A DNA stretch of 64,000 nucleotides from Hyphomonadaceae bacterium (GTDB lineage: Bacteria > Pseudomonadota > Alphaproteobacteria > Caulobacterales > Hyphomonadaceae), in the NCBI GenBank assembly GCA_022844345.1, contig JALHLU010000002.1:62001-126000 (forward strand), written 5' to 3'. A program made the position numbers and the translations under genes. The notes below the pieces were generated by a model. That model was given only the letters and a program-made list of their open reading frames with translations, was not told the origin of the DNA and made no database searches. This document shows, in pieces, positions 8,474 to 18,612 of the stretch. The first letter of the stretch is position 1. Each line of letters begins with the position of its first letter.

Positions 8474-8550
8474 GCGGGTGTAGCTCAGTTGGTTAGAGTG
8501 CCGGCCTGTCACGCCGGAGGTCGCGGGTTCGAGCCCCGTCACTCGCGCCA
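8474..8550 (+). tRNA. tRNA-Asp (anticodon GTC)
   Basis: 77 nt with encoded CCA (8548-8550). Acceptor stem GCGGGTG pairs with CACTCGC with one G-U. D-arm contains AGCTCAGTTGGTTAGAG; anticodon stem CCGGC/GCCGG with loop CTGTCAC, anticodon GTC at 8508-8510; T-loop GTTCGAG. No integrase or direct-repeat att site is seen near its 3' end. Confidence 0.98.
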
Positions 8551-8577
8551 GGTGTCGAATGTCGCGGGCGGCCGCAA

Positions 8578-9530
8578 ATGGGCGCTAACCCTACGTTTCC
8601 AAACGAATTTATGGCAGCGGCGCCGGACACGAAAGTGTCCGCCGCGACCGCCGTTCTTGTTGGCGGGGAGGGGCGGCCCAGCGATCCCGTGCGGGCAATC
8701 CCGATGCTGCTCTCGGCCATGGCTGGCGGATCGGGGGCGGCGGCAGAGCGACTCGCCGTTCTGGCCGCAATGGGGGTGGCGAGGCCGTCCAACTGGGTGG
8801 AAGCCATCAATCTGCTGGTGAAGGCAGCTGAACTTGGCCACCGGCCTGCCCAGGGCCAACTGGCAGTCCTGGCGGGCGAGGGGCCAGTGATAGCGGGAGA
8901 GGCCAGTCCCGACCTGTGGAAAACTCTTGCTCGGCGAATCGACCTCAAGGGCCACCTTAAGGCGCTCAGGTTGGTGCAGGAGCGCGCAGAGCCCGCGATT
9001 GCCATGCTGACGGGCCTTGCGACCCCCGCGATGTGCCAGTGGCTGATCGCGAAGGGGCGGTCGAAGGTGGCGCGGGCCAAAGTGGGTGATTACCAGAGCG
9101 GCGGATGGGTCGAAGACCCGATTCGAACCGGGGAAGCGGCTGGATTCGGCCTCGCAGACACCGACCTGATTCTCGCGCTGACGCAGAAGCGGCTGGAGCT
9201 GGCCTCCGGCCTGCACGTGCTCCAGCAGGAGGCGCCGCACGTGCTGAGCTATCAGCGGGGGCAAGAATACAAGGCGCACTTCGACTTCCTAGTGCCCGGC
9301 GAACCGGCCTTCCAGCACCTGCTCGCGACCATGGGGCAGCGTGTGGCGACTTGCCTTACATGGCTGAACGATGATTTTGAGGGAGGGGAGACGCCATGCT
9401 TTTCCTCAACGTCCGCACGTCTGACCGCAAGCCTGACCCCATGACACTTCACGTCGGCCTGCCGGTTTCCAGCCGGCGCAAATGGCTGTTGTCGCAGTGG
9501 GTGCGCGACCGGGTGCAGCCCATCGTGTGA
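8578..9530 (+). pseudogene. 2OG-Fe(II) oxygenase (prolyl 4-hydroxylase-like), broken by internal deletion and frameshift
   Basis: The first frame (8578-9444) encodes an N-terminal helical repeat region (Sel1/TPR-like, AAELGHRPAQGQL) and then the oxygenase core: SYQRGQEYKAHFDF with the iron ligands His234 and Asp236, and the LNDDFEGGET strand. After GGET the frame runs into unrelated codons and stops. The rest of the domain resumes in another frame at about 9388-9530 (AMLFLNV, MTLHVGLPV with the distal His, and SSRRKWLLSQWVRD), ending at 9530. About 16 residues expected between GGET and LFLNV are absent. All catalytic residues are still encoded but cannot be joined. An assembly error is the main alternative. 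Confidence 0.8.
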
Positions 9531-9708
9531 ATGCTTCGTTTCGCTGGGGCTTGCGAGCTTCCATCGCAGCTCTTTGCCTACTCTTCACGCCTTTGATTGA
9601 GGCCGGAAAGTCATCGGTCAGCCAAGTTTGGGGACAGCGGCGGGAGGCTCTATTGCCTCTCGCGTCAAAGCGGACTAGGCCAGCGCAAAAATATGACCGA
9701 GGGTTCAT

Positions 9709-10083
9709 ATGGAAGGCGTACAGACGCTGGTCGTCGAGTATCTGCCGGTCGTGATCTTCCTTGCGATCGCCATCGTGCTGAGCTGTCTCTTTCTGGTTGC
9801 GTCGTCGCTGCTGGCGCCGCGCAAGCCGGATGCAGAGAAGCTGTCCGCGTATGAGTGCGGGTTCAACGCCTTTGATGATGCACGCATGAAGTTCGACGTG
9901 CGATTCTATCTCGTCTCCATCCTTTTCATCATCTTCGACCTGGAAGTGGCCTTCCTGTTCCCGTGGGTATTCCAGGTGGCGCAGGGAGAGATCGTGGCCT
10001 TCTGGTCGATGATGGCCTTCCTCGGCGTGCTGACGATCGGCTTCGTCTATGAGTGGCGCCGTGGCGCCCTGGAGTGGCAGTGA
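9709..10083 (+). CDS. nuoA: NADH-quinone oxidoreductase subunit A
   Basis: 124-residue membrane subunit of complex I, three membrane helices. Family signs: [13 protein letters not shown] with the conserved Cys at the quinone-site loop, and [20 protein letters not shown]. First gene of a 15-kb nuoA-N operon. GAGG lies about eight bases before the ATG. It overlaps nuoB by one base (TGATG). Confidence 0.97.
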   Translation: MEGVQTLVVEYLPVVIFLAIAIVLSCLFLVASSLLAPRKPDAEKLSAYECGFNAFDDARMKFDVRFYLVSILFIIFDLEVAFLFPWVFQVAQGEIVAFWSMMAFLGVLTIGFVYEWRRGALEWQ

Positions 10084-10652
10084 TGGCTGAGCCCAAAATT
10101 GCTGCTGGATCGGCGGGCCGGGTTCTGCGTCCCGAGGGCGGGGCCATCGTTCGCGCCGATGACCCGTTCTTCAAGGGGCTTTCGGACGAGCTGGCCGACA
10201 AGGGCTTCATCGTCGCGGCGGCTGACGACCTGATCACGTGGGCGCGCACGGGCTCACTGATGTGGATGACGTTCGGCCTGGCTTGCTGCGCGGTCGAGAT
10301 GATGCAGGCGTCGATGCCGCGGTATGATCTCGAGCGGTTCGGCGCCGCGCCGCGCGGTTCGCCGCGCCAGAGTGATGTGATGATCGTCGCCGGCACGCTC
10401 ACCAACAAGATGGCTCCCGCGCTGCGCAAGGTCTACGACCAGATGCCGGAGCCGCGTTACGTGATCTCGATGGGATCGTGCGCCAATGGCGGCGGGTACT
10501 ATCACTATTCGTACGCGGTCGTGCGCGGGTGTGATCGGATCGTGCCGGTGGACATCTATGTTCCTGGCTGCCCGCCGACAGCTGAAGCGCTGATCTATGG
10601 CCTTCTGCAGCTGCAGAAGAAGATCCGTCGCGAGGGGAGCATCGAAAGATGA
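10083..10652 (+). CDS. nuoB: NADH-quinone oxidoreductase subunit B
   Basis: 189 residues; carries iron-sulphur cluster N2, the last electron carrier before quinone. Ligands Cys68-Cys69 (tandem), Cys133 (GSCANGGG) and Cys163 (VPGCPP) are all present. I set the start at ATG 10083, overlapping the nuoA stop; an in-frame extension of ten codons upstream falls inside nuoA and is unlikely. The nuoC ATG overlaps its stop (ATGA). Confidence 0.97.
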   Translation: MAEPKIAAGSAGRVLRPEGGAIVRADDPFFKGLSDELADKGFIVAAADDLITWARTGSLMWMTFGLACCAVEMMQASMPRYDLERFGAAPRGSPRQSDVMIVAGTLTNKMAPALRKVYDQMPEPRYVISMGSCANGGGYYHYSYAVVRGCDRIVPVDIYVPGCPPTAEALIYGLLQLQKKIRREGSIER

Positions 10653-11275
10653 GCGTGATCCCCTCGAAAGACACGATGGTCGCGGAGCTGAAACTCCACC
10701 TGGAGGCTACGCTCAAGCCGGTGAAGTCGGCGAAGGTGTCTGCCGGTGAGCTAACGCTTACGGTTGAGCGGGACAGCATTGTGAAAGTGCTGGAATTCCT
10801 GCGCGAGGACAGCCAGTGCCGCTTCGAGACTCTGGTGGACCTGTGCGGCGCCGACTATCCCACAGAGCCCGAGCGGTTCGAGGTGGTTTATCACATGCTG
10901 TCGATGCGGCTGAACCAGCGCATCCGACTGAAGGTGCGCACCGACGAGATGACGCCGGTTCCCAGCGCCACCGCCGTCTTTCCTGTCGCCAACTGGTACG
11001 AGCGCGAGGCGTTCGACATGTATGGCATCATCTTCTCGGGCCATCCCGACCTGCGCCGGATCCTCACTGACTATGGCTTCGAGGGCTATCCGCTGCGTAA
11101 GGACTTCCCGCTCTCGGGCCGCGTGCAGGTGCGCTACGACGAAGAACAGAAGCGTGTCGTCAACGAACCAGTGAAGCTGGTTCAGGAATACCGCAACTTC
11201 GACTTCCTTTCTCCTTGGGAAGGCATGCAGGCGGTTATCCCGGGCGATGAAAAAGCCGGCGAGGCGAAGAAATAG
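10649..11275 (+). CDS. nuoC: NADH-quinone oxidoreductase subunit C
   Basis: 208-residue 30-kDa subunit of the peripheral arm of complex I. The family signature is clear near residues 112-150: [25 protein letters not shown] and [10 protein letters not shown]. It is separate from nuoD, unlike the fused nuoCD of E. coli. Start ATG overlaps the nuoB stop by four bases. Confidence 0.97.
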   Translation: MSVIPSKDTMVAELKLHLEATLKPVKSAKVSAGELTLTVERDSIVKVLEFLREDSQCRFETLVDLCGADYPTEPERFEVVYHMLSMRLNQRIRLKVRTDEMTPVPSATAVFPVANWYEREAFDMYGIIFSGHPDLRRILTDYGFEGYPLRKDFPLSGRVQVRYDEEQKRVVNEPVKLVQEYRNFDFLSPWEGMQAVIPGDEKAGEAKK

Positions 11276-11277
11276 CC

Positions 11278-12486
11278 ATGGCCGACGACATCAATCACAA
11301 ATCTGCCGACCTCGATCTCGACGATCGCAAGTTCACCATCAACTTCGGGCCTCAACACCCGGCCGCGCACGGCGTGTTGCGTCTCGTGCTCGATCTCGAC
11401 GGTGAGATCGTGGATCGCGTCGACCCGCATATCGGGCTGCTGCATCGCGGCACCGAGAAGCTGATCGAGTACAAGACATTCCTTCAGGCGCTGCCCTACT
11501 TCGATCGGCTCGACTATGTCGCCCCGATGAACCAGGAGCACGCCTACTGCCTCGCCATCGAGAAGTTGGCGGGCATCGAGGTTCCGCGCCGGGCGCAGTT
11601 CATCCGCGTGATCTATTCGGAGATCGGCCGTATCCTGTCGCACCTGCTGAACGTGACGACGCAGGCGCTTGACGTCGGCGCGCTGACCCCGCCGCTCTGG
11701 GGGTTCGAGCCGCGCGAGGAGTTGATGGGCTTCTATGAGCGCGCTTCCGGCTCGCGCATGCACGCTGCCTATTTCCGTCCGGGCGGCGTTCACCAGGATC
11801 TTCCGCCGGAACTGGTGGAAGACATTCACAAGTTCTGCGACCCATTCCTGAAGACGCTGGACGATATCGAAACGCTGGTCACCGAAAACCGGATATTCAA
11901 GCAGCGCAACGTCGACATCGGCGTGGTGTCCGTGCAGGAAGCGCTCGACTGGGGTTTCTCTGGCGTGATGGTGCGCGGGTCGGGGCTTGCCTGGGACCTG
12001 CGTCGCGCCGAGCCTTATGAAGTCTACTCAGAGCTCGCTTTTCAGATTCCGATCGGCAAGAACGGGGACTGCTGGGACCGCTATCTCTGCCGCATTGAGG
12101 AGATGCGCGAGAGCATCAAGATCATGAAGCAGTGCATCGACAAGATGCCGGTCGGCCCCGTGCTGCCCGAGCATTCTAAGTTCGTGCCGCCGCGCCGCGG
12201 CGAGATGAAGACATCGATGGAAGCGCTGATCCATCACTTCAAGCTCTACACCGAAGGCTTCCACGTGCCTGCTGGCGAAACTTACGCCTGCGTGGAAGCG
12301 CCTAAGGGCGAGTTCGGCGTCTACCTCGTGACGGATGGCGGCAACAAGCCCTATCGCCTCAAGGTCAAGGCGCCAGGATTTGCTCACCTTCACGCCATGG
12401 ACCACATCTGCCGGGGCCACATGTTGGCTGACGTGTCGGCCATCCTTGGGTCGCTCGACATCGTGTTCGGGGAGATCGACCGTTGA
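11278..12486 (+). CDS. nuoD: NADH-quinone oxidoreductase subunit D
   Basis: 402-residue 49-kDa subunit, which with NuoB forms the quinone-binding cavity. Visible: [13 protein letters not shown] near the N-terminus (the quinone-site His), [10 protein letters not shown], and the C-terminal DIVFGEIDR. Length is normal. The nuoE start codon TTG overlaps its stop (TTGA). Confidence 0.97.
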   Translation: MADDINHKSADLDLDDRKFTINFGPQHPAAHGVLRLVLDLDGEIVDRVDPHIGLLHRGTEKLIEYKTFLQALPYFDRLDYVAPMNQEHAYCLAIEKLAGIEVPRRAQFIRVIYSEIGRILSHLLNVTTQALDVGALTPPLWGFEPREELMGFYERASGSRMHAAYFRPGGVHQDLPPELVEDIHKFCDPFLKTLDDIETLVTENRIFKQRNVDIGVVSVQEALDWGFSGVMVRGSGLAWDLRRAEPYEVYSELAFQIPIGKNGDCWDRYLCRIEEMRESIKIMKQCIDKMPVGPVLPEHSKFVPPRRGEMKTSMEALIHHFKLYTEGFHVPAGETYACVEAPKGEFGVYLVTDGGNKPYRLKVKAPGFAHLHAMDHICRGHMLADVSAILGSLDIVFGEIDR

Positions 12487-13160
12487 GTCACCGTCGTTTC
12501 CATCATCCCGAACACCACGAGCCGTTCGCCTTCACGAAGGAAAGCGAAGAGACCATCGCATGGTGGGAGAAGAAGTACCCCGCCGAGCGCCGCGCCTCGA
12601 CAGTGATCCCCGCGCTGTGGATCACGCAGAAGCAGAACAATGGCTGGCTGTCGGAGCCAGCGTTGCGAGCGGTCGCTGATCGCCTAGGCATGACGTATAT
12701 TCGCGTCTACGAGATCGCGACGTTCTACACGATGTTCAACATGGAGCCGGTGGGCAAGTACCACTTCCAGGTTTGCGGCACGACGCCGTGCATGCTGCGT
12801 GGCGCCGAGCGCCTGAAGGAATTCTGCGAGCGCAAGATCGGGCCCAAGGGGCACGTTTCGGGCGGCGGGAAATTCTCGTGGGTCGAAGTGGAATGCTTGG
12901 GCGCGTGCGTCAATGCGCCGATGATCCAGATCAACGATTACTATTACGAAGACCTGTCGGTTGAAGCGCTCGAGAACATCATCGACGACTTCGCTGCGGG
13001 CAAGGAGCCGGCGCCGGGGCCGTATGTGAAGCGGCAGACCAGTGCGCCCGAAGGCCCGCCGACATCGCTGACGGACGAGGCGCTGTACGATGGGTCAAAG
13101 GCCAAGCCGCTCGCCAGCATTCCCAACGCTCCCAAACCGCCGGAGCCGGCGCAGACATGA
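12483..13160 (+). CDS. nuoE: NADH-quinone oxidoreductase subunit E
   Basis: 225-residue 24-kDa subunit with a thioredoxin-like [2Fe-2S] domain (cluster N1a). Ligands: Cys98 and Cys103 (VCGTTPCM), Cys138 and Cys142 (CLGAC). I read the start as TTG at 12483, overlapping the nuoD stop, because MSHRRF begins at the domain's normal distance; no ATG occurs until residue 70. A Pro-rich tail of about 60 residues follows the core. Confidence 0.95.
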   Translation: MSHRRFHHPEHHEPFAFTKESEETIAWWEKKYPAERRASTVIPALWITQKQNNGWLSEPALRAVADRLGMTYIRVYEIATFYTMFNMEPVGKYHFQVCGTTPCMLRGAERLKEFCERKIGPKGHVSGGGKFSWVEVECLGACVNAPMIQINDYYYEDLSVEALENIIDDFAAGKEPAPGPYVKRQTSAPEGPPTSLTDEALYDGSKAKPLASIPNAPKPPEPAQT

Positions 13161-13384
13161 GAAGCGTGATGGCGGAGTTCAAACCCAGCAAGAAGATGAA
13201 GGCTGAGCTGATACGCGCGGCGCTGCTGGAACTCGGCTGCTGGGCGGCAGGCGGGATTGCGTTCTATGCGACGGGCAACTGGGTTTGGATGGCTTGCGGG
13301 ATACTGGGCGGCATGGGCTTCAGCCTGCCGGCGATCATCAAGCTGGTGAGAGAAGCAAAGGATAACGATCGTGCTTCTCGATAA
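13157..13384 (+). CDS. Small two-TM protein encoded between nuoE and nuoF
   Basis: A 75-residue frame whose ATG overlaps the nuoE stop (ATGA) and whose end overlaps the nuoF start by 14 bases. This tight packing, and its hydrophobic composition, support a real gene. Charged N-terminus (KPSKKMKAE), two predicted membrane helices (about 22-39 and 43-63), and a basic-acidic C-terminus. I do not recognise a family. Placement suggests a complex I accessory or assembly factor, but that is inference only. An internal ATG at codon 5 is an alternative start. Confidence 0.65.
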   Translation: MRSVMAEFKPSKKMKAELIRAALLELGCWAAGGIAFYATGNWVWMACGILGGMGFSLPAIIKLVREAKDNDRASR

Positions 13385-14681
13385 GGATCGCATCTTCACC
13401 AACCTGTACGGCCGTCACGACTGGCGCCTCGAAGAGGCGAAGAAGCGTGGCGCGTGGAATTCCACCCGGGAGTTGATGCAGTTCGGCCCGGAGTGGATCT
13501 GCGACCAGATCAAGGCGTCGGGACTTCGCGGCCGTGGCGGCGCGGGCTTCCCAACCGGCCTCAAATGGACCTTCATGCCGAAAGTGGTGAAAGACCGTCC
13601 ACACTATCTCGTCGTCAACGCGGATGAATCCGAGCCCGGCACCTGCAAGGACCGGGATATCATGCGTCACGATCCACATCTGCTGATCGAGGGCTGCCTG
13701 ATCGCGTCTTTCGCGATGCGCGCCAACAAGTGCTACATCTACCTGCGCGGTGAATACATCTTCGAGCGCGAGACGCTGGAGAAGGCGGTTGCCGAGGCCT
13801 ATCAGGCCGGGCTCGTCGGCAAGAATGCGTGCGGGTCTGGCTTCGACTTCGACATCTACATCCACCACGGCGCCGGCGCTTACATCTGCGGCGAAGAGAC
13901 TGCGCTGCTCGAAAGCCTGGAAGGCAAGAAAGGCCAGCCGCGCCTGAAGCCGCCATTCCCGGCGAATGCCGGCCTCTATGGCTGCCCCACGACTGTGAAC
14001 AATGTGGAGTCGATCGCCGTTGCGCCGACGATCCTGCGCCGTGGCGCGGGCTGGTTTGCCGGTTTTGGCCGACCGAACAACACGGGCACGAAGGTGTTCT
14101 GCATCTCCGGTCACGTCGAGCGGCCGTGCAACATCGAAGAAGAGATGTCGATCCCGCTGAAGACGCTTATCGAAGAGCATTGTGGCGGCGTGCGCGGCGG
14201 CTGGGGTAACCTGAAGGCGATCATTCCGGGCGGCTCGTCCGTGCCGATGATTCCGAAGGATATCTGCGACACGGTGCTGATGGATTTCGACGCGCTGCGC
14301 GATGTGAAGTCGGGGCTCGGCACGGCGGCTGTCATCGTGATGGACAAGTCCACCGACCTGATCCGCGCGATTGCGCGCCTTGCCTACTTCTACAAGCACG
14401 AGAGCTGCGGCCAGTGCACGCCGTGCCGCGAAGGCACCGGCTGGATGTGGCGCGTGCTGGAGCGGATGGTGAAGGGCGAGAGCGAAACGTCGGAGATCGA
14501 CACGCTGCTGGATGTGGCGTCCCAGGTTGAGGGTCACACGATCTGCGCGCTTGGCGATGCCGCTGCGTGGCCAATTCAGGGGCTGATCCGTCACTTCCGT
14601 CAGGAAATCGAAGACCGCATCACGAACTATCGGCAGGGTCGCCCGCACGTTCAGGGCGTAACACTGACGGCGGCGGAGTAG
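13371..14681 (+). CDS. nuoF: NADH-quinone oxidoreductase subunit F (NADH- and FMN-binding)
   Basis: 436-residue 51-kDa subunit where NADH reduces FMN. The FMN/NADH region has [13 protein letters not shown]; cluster N3 ligands are Cys346, Cys349, Cys352 ([11 protein letters not shown]) and Cys392 (TICALGD). Start codon is GTG at 13371 with AAGGA about nine bases upstream, giving MLLDKDRIF, a typical beginning. It lies 14 bases inside the upstream small membrane-protein gene. Confidence 0.96.
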   Translation: MLLDKDRIFTNLYGRHDWRLEEAKKRGAWNSTRELMQFGPEWICDQIKASGLRGRGGAGFPTGLKWTFMPKVVKDRPHYLVVNADESEPGTCKDRDIMRHDPHLLIEGCLIASFAMRANKCYIYLRGEYIFERETLEKAVAEAYQAGLVGKNACGSGFDFDIYIHHGAGAYICGEETALLESLEGKKGQPRLKPPFPANAGLYGCPTTVNNVESIAVAPTILRRGAGWFAGFGRPNNTGTKVFCISGHVERPCNIEEEMSIPLKTLIEEHCGGVRGGWGNLKAIIPGGSSVPMIPKDICDTVLMDFDALRDVKSGLGTAAVIVMDKSTDLIRAIARLAYFYKHESCGQCTPCREGTGWMWRVLERMVKGESETSEIDTLLDVASQVEGHTICALGDAAAWPIQGLIRHFRQEIEDRITNYRQGRPHVQGVTLTAAE

Positions 14682-14685
14682 GGAC

Positions 14686-16797
14686 ATGACCGACACCGTC
14701 AAACTTGTTGTCGATGGCGTCTCGGTGGATGCGCCGAAGAGCTACACGCTACTGCAGGCTTGCGAGCTGGCGGGGGCCGAGATCCCGCGCTTCTGCTATC
14801 ACGAGCGGCTGTCGATCGCCGGCAACTGCCGCATGTGTCTTGTCGACTGGGTTGGCGCGCCGAAGCCGATAGCGTCGTGCGCCCAAACTGTGGGCGACAT
14901 GGCGCCCAAGAAGGACGGCACGCCTCACGAAATCTCGACCCGCAGCCCGCGCGCCATCAAGGCGCGCGCCGGTGTGATGGAATTCCTGCTGATCAACCAC
15001 CCGCTGGATTGCCCGATCTGCGACCAGGGGGGCGAGTGCGACCTTCAGGACCAGGCCATGGGCTATGGCCGCGCCGCCTCGCGCTATCAGGAGAACAAGC
15101 GCGCGGTCGACGACAAGAACATGGGCCCACTGGTCAAGACGATCATGACCCGTTGTATCCAGTGCACCCGCTGCGTGCGCTTTGCGGCCGAGGTTGCCGG
15201 CGTGGACGAAATCGGTCTCGCCAATCGCGGCGAGGATGCCGAGATCACGACGTATCTCGAGAAGTCGCTGACGTCCGAGCTGTCGGGAAATGTGATCGAC
15301 CTGTGCCCGGTGGGCGCGCTGACGTCGAAACCCTACGCGTTCAATGCGCGTCCGTGGGAGCTGCGCAAGACCGAGAGCATCGATGTGATGGATGCGATGG
15401 GCGCCGCGATCCGCGTGGATGCGCGTGGGCCGACCGTGATGCGCATCCTTCCCCGCGTGAGCGAGGAAATCAACGAAGAGTGGATTTCGGACAAGACGCG
15501 CTTTGTATGGGATGGCCTTGGCCGCCAGCGTCTCGACAAGCCGTATGTGCGCACTAATGGAGCGCTGGCTGCTGTGACCTGGGACGAGGCGCTGAAGCAG
15601 GCGGCGGAATTCCTGAAAGTCTCAGGCGACCAGATCGGTGTGATCGCCGGTGACCTGGCGGACGCCGAGAGCATGAAGGCCGCGCTGGATATGGCGACGT
15701 CGCTTGGCGTCAAGTCGATCGACTGCCGGCAGGATGGCGTGAAGCTGGGGCTGGCCGCAGACGGAACGAAGCTGCCGCGCGAAAGCTATCTGTTCAATTC
15801 GACCATCATGGGCATCGACGAGGCGGACGCGATCCTGCTCGTCGGGGTGAATCCGCGCAAGGAAGCGGCCGTTCTGAACGCTCGCATCCGCAAGGCCTGG
15901 CTGCGCATGGTTCCGATTGCAGTGATCGGCGAGCGCGTCGACCTGACATACGACTACAAATATCTGGGCGCTGGTCCTGACTCGCTGGGCGAGCTGAAGG
16001 CCGGCCACCCGGCGTTCGACGAACTGGCGAACGCGAAGCGTCCTCTGATCATCGTCGGGCAGGGCGCGCTGACGCGTGGCGATGGCGCGGCTGTGCTGAA
16101 TGCGGTCTCGGCGCTCGCGGCGAATGTTGGCGCGTTTGTGGACGGCTGGAACGGCTTCAGCGTGTTGCACACGGCCGCGGCGCGTGTGGGTGGGCTCGAT
16201 CTTGGTTTCCTGCCGGCGGCCGGCGGCAAGGATGTGGCGAGCATCATGGCGGGCGCGCAGTCCGGCGAGATCAAGACCGTGCTGCTGCTGGGCGCGGACG
16301 AGATCGATACGTCCAGGCTCGGCGCGGCGAAGGTGATCTACATCGGCAGCCATGGCGACAATGGCGCCCACCGCGCCGACGTTATCCTGCCGGCGGCGGC
16401 GTACACCGAGAAGTCGGCGACGTATGTGAACACCGAGGGCCGCGTTCAGCGGACGCAGCGCGCCGTGGCGCCAAAGGGCGACGCGCGCGAGGACTGGGCG
16501 ATCATTCGTGCGCTGTCGGCCTATCTCGGCAAGACGCTTCCTTACGACAGCCTCACGCAACTGCGCGAGACGATGGGCAAGGACCATCCGACTTTCCTCG
16601 GGCTGGATTTCGCGCCGGGCCGCCATGGGGGCAGCATGGCTCCGCCCTATGGATCCCCCGGAGCGATCCAGTCTGCGCCGTTCCGGAATGCGGTCACCAC
16701 GTTCCACCTGACCAACCCGATCGCCCGCGCCTCGCGCACCATGGCCGAATGTGCCGAACTCGCTGCGGGGCATAACCCCGCCGTGGCTGCGGAATAG
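14686..16797 (+). CDS. nuoG: NADH-quinone oxidoreductase subunit G
   Basis: 703-residue 75-kDa subunit with the peripheral-arm cluster chain. [2Fe-2S] N1b: Cys37, Cys48, Cys51, Cys65. His-ligated N5: His105, Cys109, Cys112, Cys118 (DCPICDQGGEC). [4Fe-4S] N4: Cys157, Cys160, Cys163, Cys207. The remainder is the molybdopterin-oxidoreductase-like domain that has lost its cofactor role in complex I. Length is normal for alphaproteobacteria. Confidence 0.97.
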   Translation: MTDTVKLVVDGVSVDAPKSYTLLQACELAGAEIPRFCYHERLSIAGNCRMCLVDWVGAPKPIASCAQTVGDMAPKKDGTPHEISTRSPRAIKARAGVMEFLLINHPLDCPICDQGGECDLQDQAMGYGRAASRYQENKRAVDDKNMGPLVKTIMTRCIQCTRCVRFAAEVAGVDEIGLANRGEDAEITTYLEKSLTSELSGNVIDLCPVGALTSKPYAFNARPWELRKTESIDVMDAMGAAIRVDARGPTVMRILPRVSEEINEEWISDKTRFVWDGLGRQRLDKPYVRTNGALAAVTWDEALKQAAEFLKVSGDQIGVIAGDLADAESMKAALDMATSLGVKSIDCRQDGVKLGLAADGTKLPRESYLFNSTIMGIDEADAILLVGVNPRKEAAVLNARIRKAWLRMVPIAVIGERVDLTYDYKYLGAGPDSLGELKAGHPAFDELANAKRPLIIVGQGALTRGDGAAVLNAVSALAANVGAFVDGWNGFSVLHTAAARVGGLDLGFLPAAGGKDVASIMAGAQSGEIKTVLLLGADEIDTSRLGAAKVIYIGSHGDNGAHRADVILPAAAYTEKSATYVNTEGRVQRTQRAVAPKGDAREDWAIIRALSAYLGKTLPYDSLTQLRETMGKDHPTFLGLDFAPGRHGGSMAPPYGSPGAIQSAPFRNAVTTFHLTNPIARASRTMAECAELAAGHNPAVAAE

Positions 16798-16806
16798 GAG
16801 GGCGCA

Positions 16807-18021
16807 ATGGAGAACCTCTTCACTTGGGGCGGCGGGATGTGGGGCGGTATCGGCCTCGCCGTGCTGCAGATCCTGGCGCTCGTTGTCATCCTGCTGGTGT
16901 GCATCGCCTTCCTGCTGCTGTTCGACCGCAAGGTCTGGGCGGCGGTGATGATGCGCAAGGGCCCGAACGTGGTGGGGCCGTTCGGTCTGCTGCAGTCGTT
17001 CGCCGACCTCATAAAGTTTGTGCTTAAGGAAGTGATCGTTCCGGCTGGCGCCAACAAGACAGTGTTCCTGATGGCGCCGATCATTACGCTGACGCTGGCG
17101 CTGGTCGGCTGGGCGGTTATCCCGGTTGCGCCGGGCTGGGTGGTGGCCGACCTCAATGTCGGCATTCTTTATCTCTTCGCGATCTCGTCGCTTGGCGTCT
17201 ACGGCATCATTATGGGTGGCTGGGCGTCGAACTCGAAGTATCCATTCCTTGGCGGCCTGCGGTCTGCGGCGCAGATGGTGTCCTACGAAGTCTCGATTGG
17301 CTTCGTGATCGTGACCGTGCTGCTGCTGGTAGGCTCGCTCAATATCTCTGATGTCGTGCACAATCAGGAAGGCGGTTTCTGGAACTGGCACGCGTTTGCG
17401 TTCCCGACGATCTTCGTCATGTTCCCGATGTTCGTGATCTTCTTCATCTCGGCGCTGGCGGAGACCAACCGCCCCCCATTCGACCTGCCGGAAGCGGAAT
17501 CCGAACTCGTGGCCGGCTATCAGGTCGAGTACTCGTCCTCGCCGTACCTCATGTTCATGATCGGCGAGTACGTCTCGATCGTGCTGATGTGCGCGATGCT
17601 GTCGATCCTGTTCTTCGGGGGCTGGCACATGCCGGTGCCGATCCCGGGCGTTGACGGCCTGCCCTCGTGGTTGCTGAGCCTTGGCGGGTTGCTCGTCTTC
17701 ATGGTCAAGGTGACCTTCTTCTTCTTTCTGTTCGCGATGGTGAAGGCGATCGTGCCGCGTTATCGCTACGACCAGCTGATGCGGCTGGGCTGGAAGATAT
17801 TCCTGCCGACCTCGCTCGCAGCGGTGGTTCTTGTGGCGGCTTACGCAACCTTCACGAATGCGCAGATGCGTCCGGGCTTCGAAGAGCTTGATGCAAACAG
17901 CAGTGGGGCGCTGGAGGCATCCGAACTGATTGCTGTGACGCTGCCGGCGGGCATGGACCGCGACAAGGACGGCGTCATCAGCTGGAACGAGTATCGCCGC
18001 AACGCTGGCGCGGTGAATTAG
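16807..18021 (+). CDS. nuoH: NADH-quinone oxidoreductase subunit H with C-terminal EF-hand pair
   Basis: 404 residues. Residues 1-350 are an ordinary NuoH (ND1-like), the membrane subunit that closes the quinone chamber: [20 protein letters not shown], the [21 protein letters not shown] loop and [20 protein letters not shown]. After the last helix (about 335-350) comes an added tail with two perfect 12-residue EF-hand loops: [12 protein letters not shown] (362-373) and [12 protein letters not shown] (384-395). Oxygen ligands at loop positions 1, 3, 5 and 12 and Gly at 6 are present in both. NuoH normally ends soon after the last helix, so this is an unusual fusion. Both termini of NuoH are thought to face the periplasm. 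Confidence 0.96.
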   Translation: MENLFTWGGGMWGGIGLAVLQILALVVILLVCIAFLLLFDRKVWAAVMMRKGPNVVGPFGLLQSFADLIKFVLKEVIVPAGANKTVFLMAPIITLTLALVGWAVIPVAPGWVVADLNVGILYLFAISSLGVYGIIMGGWASNSKYPFLGGLRSAAQMVSYEVSIGFVIVTVLLLVGSLNISDVVHNQEGGFWNWHAFAFPTIFVMFPMFVIFFISALAETNRPPFDLPEAESELVAGYQVEYSSSPYLMFMIGEYVSIVLMCAMLSILFFGGWHMPVPIPGVDGLPSWLLSLGGLLVFMVKVTFFFFLFAMVKAIVPRYRYDQLMRLGWKIFLPTSLAAVVLVAAYATFTNAQMRPGFEELDANSSGALEASELIAVTLPAGMDRDKDGVISWNEYRRNAGAVN

Positions 18022-18029
18022 GAGACGTC

Positions 18030-18515
18030 ATGTCGATCGGCCAGGCCATTCGGGGAGCGATGCTGACGGACTTCCTCGGCGCGTTTTTTCTGTCGATGAA
18101 GAAGTTCTTCAGCCGCAAATACACGATCAACTACCCGTTCGAGAAAGGGCTGCTGAGCCCGCGCTTCCGCGGCGAACACGCCCTGCGTCGCTATGCCAAT
18201 GGCGAGGAGCGCTGCATCGCGTGCAAATTGTGCGAGGCGATCTGCCCGGCGCAGGCCATCACCATCGAGGCCGAGCCGCGCGAGGACGGCTCGCGCCGCA
18301 CGACGCGATACGACATCGACATGGTGAAGTGCATCTATTGCGGCTTTTGCCAGGAAGCCTGCCCGGTGGACGCCATCGTGGAAGGCCCGAATTTCGAGTT
18401 CGCCACGGAAACGCGGGAAGAACTCTACTACGACAAGGAGCGGCTTCTGGAGAATGGCGACCGCTGGGAACGCGAGATCGCACGCAATCTGGAACTTGAC
18501 GCGCGCTACAGATAG
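18030..18515 (+). CDS. nuoI: NADH-quinone oxidoreductase subunit I
   Basis: 161-residue 23-kDa subunit with two [4Fe-4S] clusters (N6a, N6b). Ligand sets: Cys62, 65, 68 with Cys111, and Cys101, 104, 107 with Cys72, in two CxxCxxCxxxCP motifs. It relays electrons from NuoG to NuoB. A 97-base gap to nuoJ follows, the longest inside the operon, holding only a short GCCCC/GGGGC hairpin at 18566-18579 and no T-run. Confidence 0.97.
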   Translation: MSIGQAIRGAMLTDFLGAFFLSMKKFFSRKYTINYPFEKGLLSPRFRGEHALRRYANGEERCIACKLCEAICPAQAITIEAEPREDGSRRTTRYDIDMVKCIYCGFCQEACPVDAIVEGPNFEFATETREELYYDKERLLENGDRWEREIARNLELDARYR

Positions 18516-18612
18516 AAGGGCGCGGCTTGCGGGGGCGAGTCGGGCACGGCACTAGACTTTCAACGGCCCCGTCCGGGGCGATCTGGACCAAAGGAAGAGG
18601 GAGGCTGGAGCT

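Noticed and set aside
8474-9530. tRNA-Asp as an integration site for a mobile element
   Set aside because: No integrase, no repeat of the tRNA 3' end and no change in gene content next to it; the adjacent broken gene is explained by a small deletion.
9653-9681. TTGCCT-N17-TAGGCC as promoter of the nuo operon
   Set aside because: Position is right and the -35 resembles that of rpsB, but the -10 matches only at two bases, so I do not list it as a feature.
15622-17628. 668-codon open frame on the minus strand opposite nuoG and nuoH
   Set aside because: High-GC codon bias often leaves the antisense strand open. The translation is rich in Arg, His and Gln, resembles no family, and the plus strand holds unmistakable complex I genes.
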